Of a stretch of DNA of 64,000 nucleotides, positions 34,868 to 43,522 are shown piece by piece. The DNA is from Bradyrhizobium sp. 199 (GTDB taxonomy: Bacteria; Pseudomonadota; Alphaproteobacteria; Rhizobiales; Xanthobacteraceae), in NCBI RefSeq assembly GCF_023073355.1, contig NZ_JADPJI010000005.1, positions 2,046,001 through 2,110,000 on the forward strand, read 5' to 3'. The position numbers and the translations under genes are program-made. Every line of letters starts with the position of its first letter. Within the stretch, counting starts at the first letter, position 1. Under the pieces are notes generated by a model, which searched no databases, was not told the DNA's origin, and worked only from the letters and a program-made list of their open reading frames with translations.

Positions 34868-36037
34868 ATGAAAAAGTCCCGGCCGATCCTCTGGCTTCTG
34901 ACCGTCGCGGCCGTGGCCTTCGCGGGCTACTATGGTTGGCAGAAATTCGGGCCCGAGGCTGCAAAGACACAGACTGCCCAAAAAGGTCCACCCCGCCCGC
35001 CCGCAGTCCCCGTGAGCGTTGCGCCGGTTCAGAAGGTCGACTTCCCGGTTTACCTGACCGGTCTCGGCACGGTTCAGGGCTTCAACACCGTCCAGGTCCG
35101 CAGCCGGGTGGATGGTCAGATCGACAAACTCGCCTTCAGGGAAGGCCAGATCGTCCAGCAGGGTGAGCTCCTGGTCTCGATCGATCCCCGCCCCTATCAA
35201 GCCACGCTCGATCAGGCCAAGGCCAAGAAGGCGCAGGACGAGGCGAGCCTCGCCAACGCAAATCTCGAACTCCAGCGCGCCATGAAGCTCGGCGAATTCG
35301 CGACTGCGCAGCGCGTCGATACCCAGCGCACCACCGTCGCCCAGCTCACCGCCCAGATTGCCGCCGATGAAGCCGCGATGGCCAACGCCCAGACCCAGCT
35401 CGACTACACGCAGATCAAGGCGCCGATCACGGGCGTGGCAGGGCTCCGCCAGGTCGACGTGGGCAACATCGTCAACGCCTCGACGCAGACGGGCATCGTC
35501 ACGATCTCCCAGGTCGAGCCGATCACCGTCATCTTCACGGCACCGGAAGACCAGCTCCCCTATATCAGCGAAGGCCAGCGGGCCGGTGCGCTCAAGGTGA
35601 TCGCCTTCACGACCGACGGCAAGAAGACGCTGGCCGAGGGCAAGCTCGCGGTCATCAACAATCAGGTCGACACCACCAGCGGGACCATCCGGCTCAAGGC
35701 GGTGTTCGACAACAAGGACCACACGCTCTGGCCCGGCCAGTCGGTTTCGACGCGGCTTCTGGTGCGGACGCTGAAGGATGCGACCGTGGTTCCCGATGAT
35801 GCTGTCCAGCATTCGACCAACGGCCTGTACGCTTATACCGTCAATCAGGACAACAAGGCCGAAGTGCACAAGATCAAGGTCAGCTACGGCATCGACGGGC
35901 GGTCGGTCATCGAGGAGGGCCTGAGCCCCGGGCAGCAGGTCATCACCGGCGGCCAGTTCAAGGTGCAGCCCGGAAGTCTCGTCTCGACAGCGGTGGCGAG
36001 CTCGGATCCGGCCCAGAACAAGGTTCGACAGGAATGA
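34868..36037 (+). CDS. RND efflux periplasmic adaptor (MdtA-like)
   Basis: 389 residues: N-terminal membrane anchor (ILWLLTVAAVAFAGYYGW), a barrel-sandwich domain split by a helical hairpin (VQVRSRVDGQIDKLAFREGQ; then LNANLEL-like helices about 125-175; QLDYTQIKAPITGVAGLRQV) and a beta-barrel domain (QVEPITVIFTAPEDQLPYI). It bridges the inner-membrane pump to an outer-membrane channel, which is not encoded here. It overlaps the pump gene by four bases. Confidence 0.94.
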   Translation: MKKSRPILWLLTVAAVAFAGYYGWQKFGPEAAKTQTAQKGPPRPPAVPVSVAPVQKVDFPVYLTGLGTVQGFNTVQVRSRVDGQIDKLAFREGQIVQQGELLVSIDPRPYQATLDQAKAKKAQDEASLANANLELQRAMKLGEFATAQRVDTQRTTVAQLTAQIAADEAAMANAQTQLDYTQIKAPITGVAGLRQVDVGNIVNASTQTGIVTISQVEPITVIFTAPEDQLPYISEGQRAGALKVIAFTTDGKKTLAEGKLAVINNQVDTTSGTIRLKAVFDNKDHTLWPGQSVSTRLLVRTLKDATVVPDDAVQHSTNGLYAYTVNQDNKAEVHKIKVSYGIDGRSVIEEGLSPGQQVITGGQFKVQPGSLVSTAVASSDPAQNKVRQE

Positions 36038-39000
36038 CCGAGGGCGGGATTTCGGCACCTTTCATCCGTTATCCCATCGGCACGTCGCTGCTGATGGCCG
36101 GCATCCTTTTCGTCGGCCTCGTCGCCTACCCCCTACTCCCGGTCGCGCCGCTGCCGCAGGTGGATTTCCCGACCGTCCAGATCACGGCCAACCTGCCCGG
36201 CGGCAGCCCGGAGACGATGGCCTCCTCGGTGGCGCAGCCGCTCGAACGGCAATTCGCCCAAATCCCCGGCATCGCCCAGATGACCTCGACGAGCTATCTG
36301 GGCACGGCGTCGATCACCATCCAGTTCGACCTCAACCGCAGCATCGACGGCGCCGCCAACGACGTCCAGGGTGCGATCAACGCAGCCAGCGGCCAGCTGC
36401 CGAAGAACCTGCCCTCGCCGCCGACCTACCGGAAGGTCAACCCGGCGGACGCCCCGATCCTGCTGCTGTCGGCAACCTCCGAGACGCTGCCGTTGACCAG
36501 CGTCAGCGACGCCGTCGATGCCCAGCTCGCCCAGCAGATCAGCCAGCTTTCGGGCGTCGCGCAGGTCTTCATCGGCGGCCAGCAGAAACCGTCGATCCGC
36601 ATTCAGGTCGATCCCGGCAAGCTTGTGGCAAAGGGCCTCTCTCTGGAAGACGTGCGCAGCGCGATCGCGATCACCACGGTCGACAGCCCCAAGGGCAATA
36701 TCGACGGCGAGAAGCGCGCCTACACGATCTACGCCAACGACCAGCTCACGCACTCGAAGGACTGGAACGACGTCATCATCGCCTATCGCAACGGCGGTCC
36801 GTTGCGTATCCGTGACATCGGCCAGGCGGTCAGCGCCGCCGAAGACGCCAAGCAGGCGGCCTGGGCCAACGGCAAGCGCGGCGTGTTCCTGGTGATCTTC
36901 AAGCAGCCCGGCGCCAACGTCATCGAGACCGTCGACCGCATCAAGGCCACCCTGCCCCGGCTTGTGGCTGCTATTCCCCCTGCAATCAAGATTGAGCTGA
37001 TCAGCGACCGCACCACGACGATCCGTGCCGCAGTCGAAGATGTGCAATTCACCCTGCTGCTGACCATCGCGCTCGTGGTCATGGTCATTTTCATCTTCCT
37101 GCGCAGCTTCTGGGCAACCGTCATTCCAACGATAACAGTGCCATTGGCGCTATTGGGCGCGTGCGCCCTGATGTGGGTGGTCGGCTATTCGCTCGACAAT
37201 CTGTCGCTCATGGCGCTCACCATTGCGGTCGGATTCGTGGTCGACGACGCCATCGTGATGCTCGAGAACATCACGCGCTACATCGAAGAAGGCGATTCCC
37301 CGATGGTGGCCGCTTTCAAGGGCTCCAAGGAAATCGGCTTCACGATCGTTTCGATCAGCATCTCGCTGGTCGCGGTGCTGATCCCCCTGCTGCTGATGGG
37401 CGGCATCATCGGGCGCCTGTTCCGCGAGTTCGCCGTGGTGCTCGCCATGACCATCTTCGTCTCGATGTTCGTGTCGCTGACGCTGACGCCGATGATGGCC
37501 TCGCGGTTCCTGCGCGCGCATGGCGAGGTGACCCACGGCAAATTCTACCAATGGAGCGAGCGCGCCTTCGACGGACTGCTGCGCGGCTACGAATACGTGC
37601 TCGATCATGCCCTGGCCTGGCGCCGCACCACGCTGGCGATCTTCTTCGTCACGCTGGGATTGTCGATCTACCTGTTCGTCCTGATCCCGAAGGGCTTCTT
37701 CCCGCAACAGGACGTCGGCCTTATCACGGCCACATCCGAAGCCTCGCAGGACATTTCGTTCAGGGAGATGCAGCAGCGCCAGGTCGAGCTCGGCAAGATC
37801 GTGATGGCGGACCCTGACGTCGCCACGATTGCGATGAACATCGGCGGCAGCGGCCGCGCCGGCAACAACGGCAACATGTTCATCACGCTGAAGCCGCGTA
37901 GCGAGCGCGAGGCATCGGCCCAGCAGATCATCGCCCGGCTGCGTCCCAAGCTGGAGAAGGTGCCCGGTGCCCGCCTCTACATGCAGGCGGCCCAGGACGT
38001 CCGGCTCGGCGGCCGGCCGACCCGTACGCAGTTCGAATTCACCCTGCAGGACGCCGACCTCGCCGAGCTCAACGACTGGGCGCCTAAAATCCTCTCCAAG
38101 ATGCAGACGTTGCCGCAGCTGCGCGACGTCGCGACCGACCAGCAGACGCAGGGCACCACCGTCCAGCTCAAGATCAACCGCGACACCGCCTCGCGCTACG
38201 GCATCCAGCCGCAGGTGATCGACGACACGCTGTACGACGCCTTCGGACAGCGGCAGGTCACGCAGTATTTCACTCAGCTCAACACCTACAAGGTGATCCT
38301 CGAAGTCCTGCCGGAAATGCAGGGCAGTCTCGAGACATTGAACAAGCTCTATCTGAAATCGCCGCTGACCGGCGAACAGGTGCCGCTGTCGACCTTCGCG
38401 ACCTGGACCACCGATCCGGTCCGCCCGCTCTCGATTAGCCACCAGGGCCAGTTCCCGGCGATCACGATCAGCTTCAACCTCGCCCAGGGCATCGCGCTCG
38501 GCCAGGCGACAGAGGCCGTGCAGAAGGCGATGGCCGATCTCGGAACGCCGCCGACACTCAATTCCAGCTTCCAGGGCACCGCGCAGGCGTTCCAGCAGTC
38601 GCTCGGCACCGTGCCGCTGCTGATCCTCGCCGCGCTGGTCGTTGTCTATCTGATCCTCGGCATCCTCTATGAGAGCTACATCCATCCGATCACGATCCTG
38701 TCGACCCTGCCCTCGGCCGGCGTCGGCGCACTCGCGATCCTGATGGCCGCCGGTTTCGACTTCAGCCTCATTGCTCTGATCGGAATCATTCTCCTGATCG
38801 GCATCGTGAAGAAGAACGGCATCATGATGGTCGACTTCGCGATCGCCGCCGAACGCGACGAGCACAAGACGCCGGAGGAATCGATCCGCCAGGCCGCGCT
38901 GCTGCGCTTTCGGCCCATCATGATGACGACGATGGCCGCGCTGCTCGGCGGCGTGCCGCTGATGCTCGGTCACGGCACCGGGGCCGAGATCCGCCAGCCG

Positions 39001-39180
39001 CTCGGCTACGCCATGGTCGGCGGTCTGATCGTCAGCCAGGCGCTGACGCTGTTCACCACGCCGGTGGTCTATCTCTATCTCGACGAGCTCAACAACTGGT
39101 TCTCGGGCTGGGGCCGTCCGGGTGACGGTGACAGCCACGAGACGGTCGAGCACGGCACCGTCAAGGAAGCCGCCGAGTAA
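36034..39180 (+). CDS. RND efflux pump (MdtB/MdtC-like)
   Basis: 1048 residues, 12-helix RND transporter with the expected large periplasmic loops after helices 1 and 7. Helix 4 holds the proton-relay pair in VGFVVDDAIVMLEN, and the last helices contain FRPIMMTTMAALLGGVPLMLG. The N-terminal ISAPFIRYPIGTSLLMAGILF and the PLPQVDFPTVQI stretch match the Mdt branch rather than AcrB. MdtB and MdtC normally form a mixed trimer from two genes, but only one pump gene is here. Likely substrates are amphipathic drugs or bile-type compounds. Confidence 0.94.
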   Translation: MTEGGISAPFIRYPIGTSLLMAGILFVGLVAYPLLPVAPLPQVDFPTVQITANLPGGSPETMASSVAQPLERQFAQIPGIAQMTSTSYLGTASITIQFDLNRSIDGAANDVQGAINAASGQLPKNLPSPPTYRKVNPADAPILLLSATSETLPLTSVSDAVDAQLAQQISQLSGVAQVFIGGQQKPSIRIQVDPGKLVAKGLSLEDVRSAIAITTVDSPKGNIDGEKRAYTIYANDQLTHSKDWNDVIIAYRNGGPLRIRDIGQAVSAAEDAKQAAWANGKRGVFLVIFKQPGANVIETVDRIKATLPRLVAAIPPAIKIELISDRTTTIRAAVEDVQFTLLLTIALVVMVIFIFLRSFWATVIPTITVPLALLGACALMWVVGYSLDNLSLMALTIAVGFVVDDAIVMLENITRYIEEGDSPMVAAFKGSKEIGFTIVSISISLVAVLIPLLLMGGIIGRLFREFAVVLAMTIFVSMFVSLTLTPMMASRFLRAHGEVTHGKFYQWSERAFDGLLRGYEYVLDHALAWRRTTLAIFFVTLGLSIYLFVLIPKGFFPQQDVGLITATSEASQDISFREMQQRQVELGKIVMADPDVATIAMNIGGSGRAGNNGNMFITLKPRSEREASAQQIIARLRPKLEKVPGARLYMQAAQDVRLGGRPTRTQFEFTLQDADLAELNDWAPKILSKMQTLPQLRDVATDQQTQGTTVQLKINRDTASRYGIQPQVIDDTLYDAFGQRQVTQYFTQLNTYKVILEVLPEMQGSLETLNKLYLKSPLTGEQVPLSTFATWTTDPVRPLSISHQGQFPAITISFNLAQGIALGQATEAVQKAMADLGTPPTLNSSFQGTAQAFQQSLGTVPLLILAALVVVYLILGILYESYIHPITILSTLPSAGVGALAILMAAGFDFSLIALIGIILLIGIVKKNGIMMVDFAIAAERDEHKTPEESIRQAALLRFRPIMMTTMAALLGGVPLMLGHGTGAEIRQPLGYAMVGGLIVSQALTLFTTPVVYLYLDELNNWFSGWGRPGDGDSHETVEHGTVKEAAE

Positions 39181-39242
39181 GCTTGCGCGGCGTCTCCCGC
39201 GACGCTACAGCGAGGCCCCGGTTCACGCCACGTGGTTTCGCC

Positions 39243-39815
39243 ATGCCCATGCAATCGCGATTTGTCGCCCTCACCACCGCGGTCCTGTTGTCGATGGGGG
39301 CCTCCTATGCGCAGCAAGGCGCGAAGAAGAACGCAGCTTCCCCCGCCCCGGCGGCACAGCCCTCGCCCGCTCCGACCCAAGCCCAGGCTGACGGCGCTCC
39401 CGCGCAGCAGGCCGGCTGGATCGTGCGCTGCACCAGCGTGAGCCGCGATGCGCCGCTCGAATGCGCGATGGAGCAGAACGCGGTGCTGACCAAGACCGGC
39501 CAGACCATCGTCCTCGTCAACATCCGCATCGCGCCCGACACCCGCACGCCGGTGGCACTGCTGCAATTGCCGCTCGGCCTCAATCTTCCGGTCGGCGCCA
39601 AGCTTCAGGTCGACGACGGCAAGACGGTCGACCTCCAGATCCAGACCTGCGAGAATCGCGGTTGTTACGCCTCGACCCCGATCGCGGCCGAGCTGCTCGC
39701 GTCCTTGCGGTCAGGCAAGCAGCTCAAGGTCTCCTTCCAGAACATGGCCAAGGAGACGATCGCGATCCCGATGCCGCTCGGCGACTTCGCGGCAGCTTAC
39801 GACAAGATCAAGTAG
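39243..39815 (+). CDS. Invasion-associated locus B (IalB)-family periplasmic protein
   Basis: 190 residues: signal peptide (FVALTTAVLLSMGASYAQ), a Pro/Ala/Gln linker, then the IalB domain (GWIVRCTSVSRDAPLECAMEQ … TCENRGCYASTPIAAELLASLRSGK). Four cysteines are placed for two disulphides. The family is widespread in Rhizobiales and its biochemical role is unclear. It starts 62 bases after the pump gene, so co-transcription is possible. No strong ribosome site is visible; an ATG two codons further in is an alternative. Confidence 0.87.
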   Translation: MPMQSRFVALTTAVLLSMGASYAQQGAKKNAASPAPAAQPSPAPTQAQADGAPAQQAGWIVRCTSVSRDAPLECAMEQNAVLTKTGQTIVLVNIRIAPDTRTPVALLQLPLGLNLPVGAKLQVDDGKTVDLQIQTCENRGCYASTPIAAELLASLRSGKQLKVSFQNMAKETIAIPMPLGDFAAAYDKIK

Positions 39816-39848
39816 CTGGCCGCTCGCTACTGTCGCGCCATCCCGCTG

Positions 39849-40211
39849 TCAGCCGATGACGTCGCTCGCCCGGAGCAGCGTCGTGAAGCCGCCGTAGATC
39901 ATGCGCTTGCCGTCGAACGGCATGCCCTCCAGCTTCAGCCGCGGATCTGCCATCACCTTCTTGTTGACGGCATCGCGGGTCTCCCGGTCGCGGTAGACGA
40001 TCCAGGCAAACACCACGACTTCGTCCTCCTTCGCGATCACCGCGCGCGGAAAGGAGGTGAGCTCCCCATAGGGAACGTCGTCAGCGATGCATTCGACATA
40101 ATCGAGCGCACCGTGCTCCATCCAGAGCGCGCAGGCGGTCGTCGCCAGCGTCTTGTACGCCTCGATGTTGTCCTTCGGCACGGCAAGCACGAAACCATCG
40201 ACATAGGGCAT
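39849..40211 (-). CDS. DUF1428-family protein
   Basis: 120 residues with the DUF1428 pattern: YVDGFVLAVPKDNIEAYK at the N-terminus, ALDYVECIADDVPYG in the middle and DPRLKLEGMPFDGKRMIYGGF at the end. It has a dimeric alpha/beta-barrel (ferredoxin-like) fold. The ATG at 40211 follows AAGGAGATCC, a strong ribosome site. No enzymatic function is established for the family. Confidence 0.9.
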   Translation of the reverse strand: MPYVDGFVLAVPKDNIEAYKTLATTACALWMEHGALDYVECIADDVPYGELTSFPRAVIAKEDEVVVFAWIVYRDRETRDAVNKKVMADPRLKLEGMPFDGKRMIYGGFTTLLRASDVIG

Positions 40212-40377
40212 CACGGATCTCCTTGGATTATGTGACCCAAGGACGATCGAGACCGCGGCGATCCGACCGCGAGATACGATTCCAGGATGAGGCAAACCGT
40301 CGCGAGCGGTGAGCGTCCAACGGACCTCACCCTGCCGAGCGGCATACCGAGAGAGCTAATGGAAAAGTGCCCGGAAC

Positions 40378-40451
40378 TGGCTGGGGAACCTGGATTCGAA
40401 CCAAGACAAACAGAGTCAGAGTCTGTTGTGCTACCGTTACACCATTCCCCA
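40378..40451 (-). tRNA. tRNA-Gln (anticodon CTG)
   Basis: On the minus strand the 74 bases fold as a full cloverleaf. The acceptor stem is TGGGGAA/TTCCCCA, the anticodon stem is ACAGA/TCTGT around CTCTGAC (anticodon CTG, decoding CAG), and the T-loop is TTCGAAT on a CTTGG/CCAGG stem. The 3' CCA is encoded, with discriminator G. No integrase or duplicated attachment sequence lies next to it. Confidence 0.95.
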
Positions 40452-40825
40452 ACGGAATAGTCAAACAATTCAATCACTTGCTGACTTGTTCGACTGTTGC
40501 CGGAAGCGCGTTTGGCGCAAATCACAGCTCAGGCGTGGCAGGGTTCTACCCGCTCGTCCCCGGGCTGGCAAGCGCTCCCGTGGATGTGCCCCTCTCCTCA
40601 AAGCGGGAGCGGGCGATTGAGCGTCACCGTCGATGCCATGCGCACGCAGATGCCGGCCTTCTGCCACGACACGCTGCCGCGACTGATGCAGTTGACGGGC
40701 CAGGCGCAAGACCTCGCGATGGAGACGGGATTGACGCGCTGAACGCGGCGCGAGACCTTTCGAGCATTGTTGTGAAGGGAATTTCGCAACCTATATCTGG
40801 GGCACCCTGCCGAACCTGATCTCCC
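40452..40825. other. Intergenic region after tRNA-Gln
   Basis: 374 bases. The first 150 hold the tRNA promoter side and a degenerate CTCTCCTC/AAAGCGGGAG hairpin near 40591-40612. The rest contains one small coding-like frame, listed separately at 40617-40742. Nothing else is evident. Confidence 0.6.
40617..40742 (+). CDS. Possible small protein (41 residues)
   Basis: A TTG start at 40617 preceded by GGGAGCGGG opens a frame (SVTVDAMRTQMPAFCHDTLPRL…) ending at 40742. Within the 34 codons from its internal ATG at 40638, 31 end in G or C, as in real genes of this window. Against it: the rare start codon, short length and no recognised homologue. It could also be the remnant of a longer gene. Confidence 0.25.
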   Translation: MSVTVDAMRTQMPAFCHDTLPRLMQLTGQAQDLAMETGLTR

Positions 40826-41569
40826 TTGAGAAAATCCGTGCTGATACTTTTGCTGCTGGTCTTCATGCCGATCGGGATTTCGGCCGCTCGTTATTTCTGG
40901 GTCGGGGATGGCCGCGGAAATTGGCAGACCGCAGATCGCTCCAGCGCCGGCTTGCTGCCTCCTGCCGCCTCGCATCCTGACGCCCTGATCCGCGTCTACG
41001 CCGCACGAACGGTACGGTGGAGAAGCATATTCGCGGTCCACACCTGGATTGTCCTGAAGGAGAAGGATGCAACAAATTATAGCCGTTATGACTACACGGC
41101 TTGGGGGGAACCGATCCGCAGCAACGGGTTCGTCCCCGACGGCCGCTGGTTCGGGGCCATGCCGGAAACCGTCGTCGCCATCGACGGCGTGAAGGCGCAA
41201 TCCCTGATTCCCAAGATCCGATACGTCGTCGAGAACTACAGGTTTCGGGCCTATGGCGATTACAGCGCTTGGCCGGGTCCGAATTCGAACACCTTCGTTC
41301 AAGCCGCTTTGGACGCCGTGCCCGAGCTTCAGGCGGTTCTGCCGCCGACTGCCATTGGCAAGGACTATCCCTATTCCGGACGTTGGATCGGCTTGACCGC
41401 TTCCCGCACCGGCTTCTACGCCTCGCTCTCGGGCTACCTCGGCCTTACGCTCGGCTGGGTCGAAGGTCTTGAGATCAACTTCTTCGGCGCTGTGTTTGGC
41501 TTCGATGTTCGGCGCCCCGCGGTCAAGCTGCCTGGCATCGGGCGTCTTGGTGTTGCCGCCGGCCTATGA
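40826..41569 (+). CDS. DUF3750-family secreted or membrane-anchored protein
   Basis: 247 residues with an N-terminal hydrophobic segment (SVLILLLLVFMPIGISAA) and the DUF3750 pattern: FAVHTWIVLKEKDATNYSRYDYTAWG, then WPGPNSNTFVQAALDAVPEL. The NTFV stretch and the upstream His resemble catalytic residues of papain-like folds, but no activity is known. The start is uncertain (TTG at 40826 or GTG at 40838, the latter with GAGAA upstream). Located alone between the tRNA and a convergent RNase Z gene. Confidence 0.8.
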   Translation: MRKSVLILLLLVFMPIGISAARYFWVGDGRGNWQTADRSSAGLLPPAASHPDALIRVYAARTVRWRSIFAVHTWIVLKEKDATNYSRYDYTAWGEPIRSNGFVPDGRWFGAMPETVVAIDGVKAQSLIPKIRYVVENYRFRAYGDYSAWPGPNSNTFVQAALDAVPELQAVLPPTAIGKDYPYSGRWIGLTASRTGFYASLSGYLGLTLGWVEGLEINFFGAVFGFDVRRPAVKLPGIGRLGVAAGL

Positions 41570-41591
41570 GGTCAGCCGAGACGATGCCTCG

Positions 41592-42494
41592 CTAGACGAC
41601 GATGCGGTCGAAGTCGGCGGCGATCCGGGTGTTCGGAAAGATCTTCGCCGCCTCCGCCAAGATCTCGTCGTCCTTGTACCGTCCCGACATGTGGGTCAGC
41701 ACGAGTTGGCGGACGTTGTTGGCGGCAGCGAAGGCGGCCGCTTCGGCCGCGGTGAGATGGCCGTAATCCCGCGCGGTTGCGGCGTCGCGATCGAGGAAGG
41801 TCGCCTCGATCACCAGCAGATCGGCGTCAGCAACGGAGTTGGACAGTCCGTCGGTGGTTTCGGTGTCACCGATCACGACGAGCCTCTTGCCGCCGCTCGG
41901 CGGGCCCAGAACGTCCTCCGGATCGATCGTTCGATCGGCGATCACGACCGACCGTCCTGCAGCCAGTTCGCCGCGCACGGGACCATCCGGGATGCCAAGC
42001 GCCGCAAGGCGATCGGGCCGAAGGTGGCGACGTGCGGGACTTTGGAACACAAAGCCAAAGCTGTCGGTGTCGCGGTGGCGGACCGGAAAGCTGGCGATGG
42101 TGAAGTCGCCGGCGTCGATGACCTGTCCTTCGTCTAGGGCAGCGAACTCGACCGCGATCGGCGCCCTGCCCGCGCCCCAGATTCCCGCCAGCATCCGGAT
42201 GACGATGTCGAGCGTGCCCTGCCCGCCATGAATCGTCATGACGTCGGCGCTCTGCCGCAAGCCCAAGGTTGAAAAGAGACCGGGGATGCCGAGCACGTGA
42301 TCGAGATGGGCGTGTGTCAGCAGGATACGTTCGAGCCGCCGAAAGCCCGATCCGCTCCTCAAGAGCTGGCGCTGCGTACCCTCGCCGCAATCGACCAGGA
42401 CGCGCTTGCCCGCGGCTTCGACCAGGAGCGCCGGATGGTTGCGCTCCACTGAGGGAACGCTGGCCGAGGTTCCGAGAAAAGTCAGGGCGAACAT
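41592..42494 (-). CDS. rnz: Ribonuclease Z (metallo-beta-lactamase fold)
   Basis: 300 residues. The zinc ligands follow the tRNase Z order: HAHLDH (H61, H63, D65, H66), H140 in PVRHRDTDSFGF, D210 in VIGDTETTD and H268 in LTHMSGRY. N-terminal FLGTSASVPS and NHPALLVEAAG are typical. The enzyme cuts the 3' trailer from tRNA precursors lacking CCA. The neighbouring tRNA-Gln encodes its CCA, so it would not need this cleavage. The ribosome site is weak; the upstream gene ends 29 bases before. Confidence 0.9.
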   Translation of the reverse strand: MFALTFLGTSASVPSVERNHPALLVEAAGKRVLVDCGEGTQRQLLRSGSGFRRLERILLTHAHLDHVLGIPGLFSTLGLRQSADVMTIHGGQGTLDIVIRMLAGIWGAGRAPIAVEFAALDEGQVIDAGDFTIASFPVRHRDTDSFGFVFQSPARRHLRPDRLAALGIPDGPVRGELAAGRSVVIADRTIDPEDVLGPPSGGKRLVVIGDTETTDGLSNSVADADLLVIEATFLDRDAATARDYGHLTAAEAAAFAAANNVRQLVLTHMSGRYKDDEILAEAAKIFPNTRIAADFDRIVV

Positions 42495-42523
42495 GGTCGT
42501 GGCGTGTCCGGCGGTGGACGGTC

Positions 42524-43507
42524 TCACCGCCCCCAATGCCACGCGAGCAGCAGCGCGTACAGACCCATCGACGCGGCATAAAGCGTGGCAAGCAATGCAT
42601 AGCCTGCGATCTGGCGGCTGATCGCCGCCTTCGGCGTGACCCACCAGTCGAGCGCCCTGAATGCGGCGGGCACCAGCCACCACCCGAGCAGCTGGGTGCT
42701 GACGAGATTGCCGACGAAGAGCGATAGCCAGACCGGTACGCCGTGTCCGTCGATCAGGGGCGCGCTGACAAAAACGCCCCAGAGATAGACGACGGGATAG
42801 AGCACCAGGAGAACGATGAGGTTGCTCTTCCAGATCAGGCTTGGGCTCTGCTCCGGCGCCTGGGCCTTCCCGGCCGGGAACCAGAAGTTGAACCCGTAGC
42901 TCGCCCGCTTCACGTTCATGCCGGCGTTGAATCGTTCGCCTTCCCTCAGCAGCGTCTGCCGCAACGGCGAGTCGAGCCATGCATTGAGGTTGGCATCGCC
43001 GTCGAACGTCAGGATGACGATCCACTCGTCGTGAAGGCCCGGAATCGGCCGCTCGATCTTGTGGCGCAAAAATCCCTTGAACTCGGCCTCCGCGGCCTGG
43101 ATGCGCTGCTGCCATTTGAGAAACGCGTCTTCGAGTCCATCCGGCACGTTGAAGGAGATGACCGCGGAGACTGCACTGTCACGCTGGACGCCGCTGTCGG
43201 GCAGGATATGGACGTCCTCCGAACCGACGAAGAAGCGCTGCATCTCGCCGATCAGGCGCGCCCGCTCCTTGCTTTGAAGCCAGGCGCGCGCTGCAGCCGG
43301 GCTTGCGAAACGCAGGATCGTCACCCAGTCGACATGGGCCGGCGGCCGCGGCGGCACCACCTCCTGGCCCAGGAATCCGGGCCAGGCCTTGAGCACCTCG
43401 CCGACCTCGCCGTTCCAGCGCGCGAACGCCGCAAAGCCGTCATCCGCGATGCGGCGCTGGATGACAAGGGCGACCGGCTGTCCGGCCGTATCGGGAGATG
43501 GGCTCAT
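42524..43507 (-). CDS. Tandem ABM-domain protein with C-terminal membrane helices
   Basis: 327 residues. Two antibiotic-biosynthesis-monooxygenase-like ferredoxin folds sit in tandem (about 10-105, ALVIQRRIADDGFAAFARWNGEV; and 113-210, SAVISFNVPDGLEDAFLKWQQ). About three transmembrane helices follow (SNLIVLLVLYPVVYLWGVFV, LSLFVGNLVSTQLLGWWLV, YALLATLYAASMGLYALLLAW). ABM domains occur in cofactor-free oxygenases and in heme-degrading enzymes, but catalytic residues are not conserved enough to assign one here. It lies between rnz and guaD on the same strand. Confidence 0.85.
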   Translation of the reverse strand: MSPSPDTAGQPVALVIQRRIADDGFAAFARWNGEVGEVLKAWPGFLGQEVVPPRPPAHVDWVTILRFASPAAARAWLQSKERARLIGEMQRFFVGSEDVHILPDSGVQRDSAVSAVISFNVPDGLEDAFLKWQQRIQAAEAEFKGFLRHKIERPIPGLHDEWIVILTFDGDANLNAWLDSPLRQTLLREGERFNAGMNVKRASYGFNFWFPAGKAQAPEQSPSLIWKSNLIVLLVLYPVVYLWGVFVSAPLIDGHGVPVWLSLFVGNLVSTQLLGWWLVPAAFRALDWWVTPKAAISRQIAGYALLATLYAASMGLYALLLAWHWGR

Positions 43508-43522
43508 CGGCAGCCGTCCGGT

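Noticed and set aside
37150..39153. A 667-codon frame antisense to the RND pump
   Set aside because: Shadow of a textbook RND transporter; no independent coding evidence.
40378..40451. tRNA-Gln as the attachment site of an integrated element
   Set aside because: No integrase, no duplicated tRNA 3' end and no compositional change on either side.
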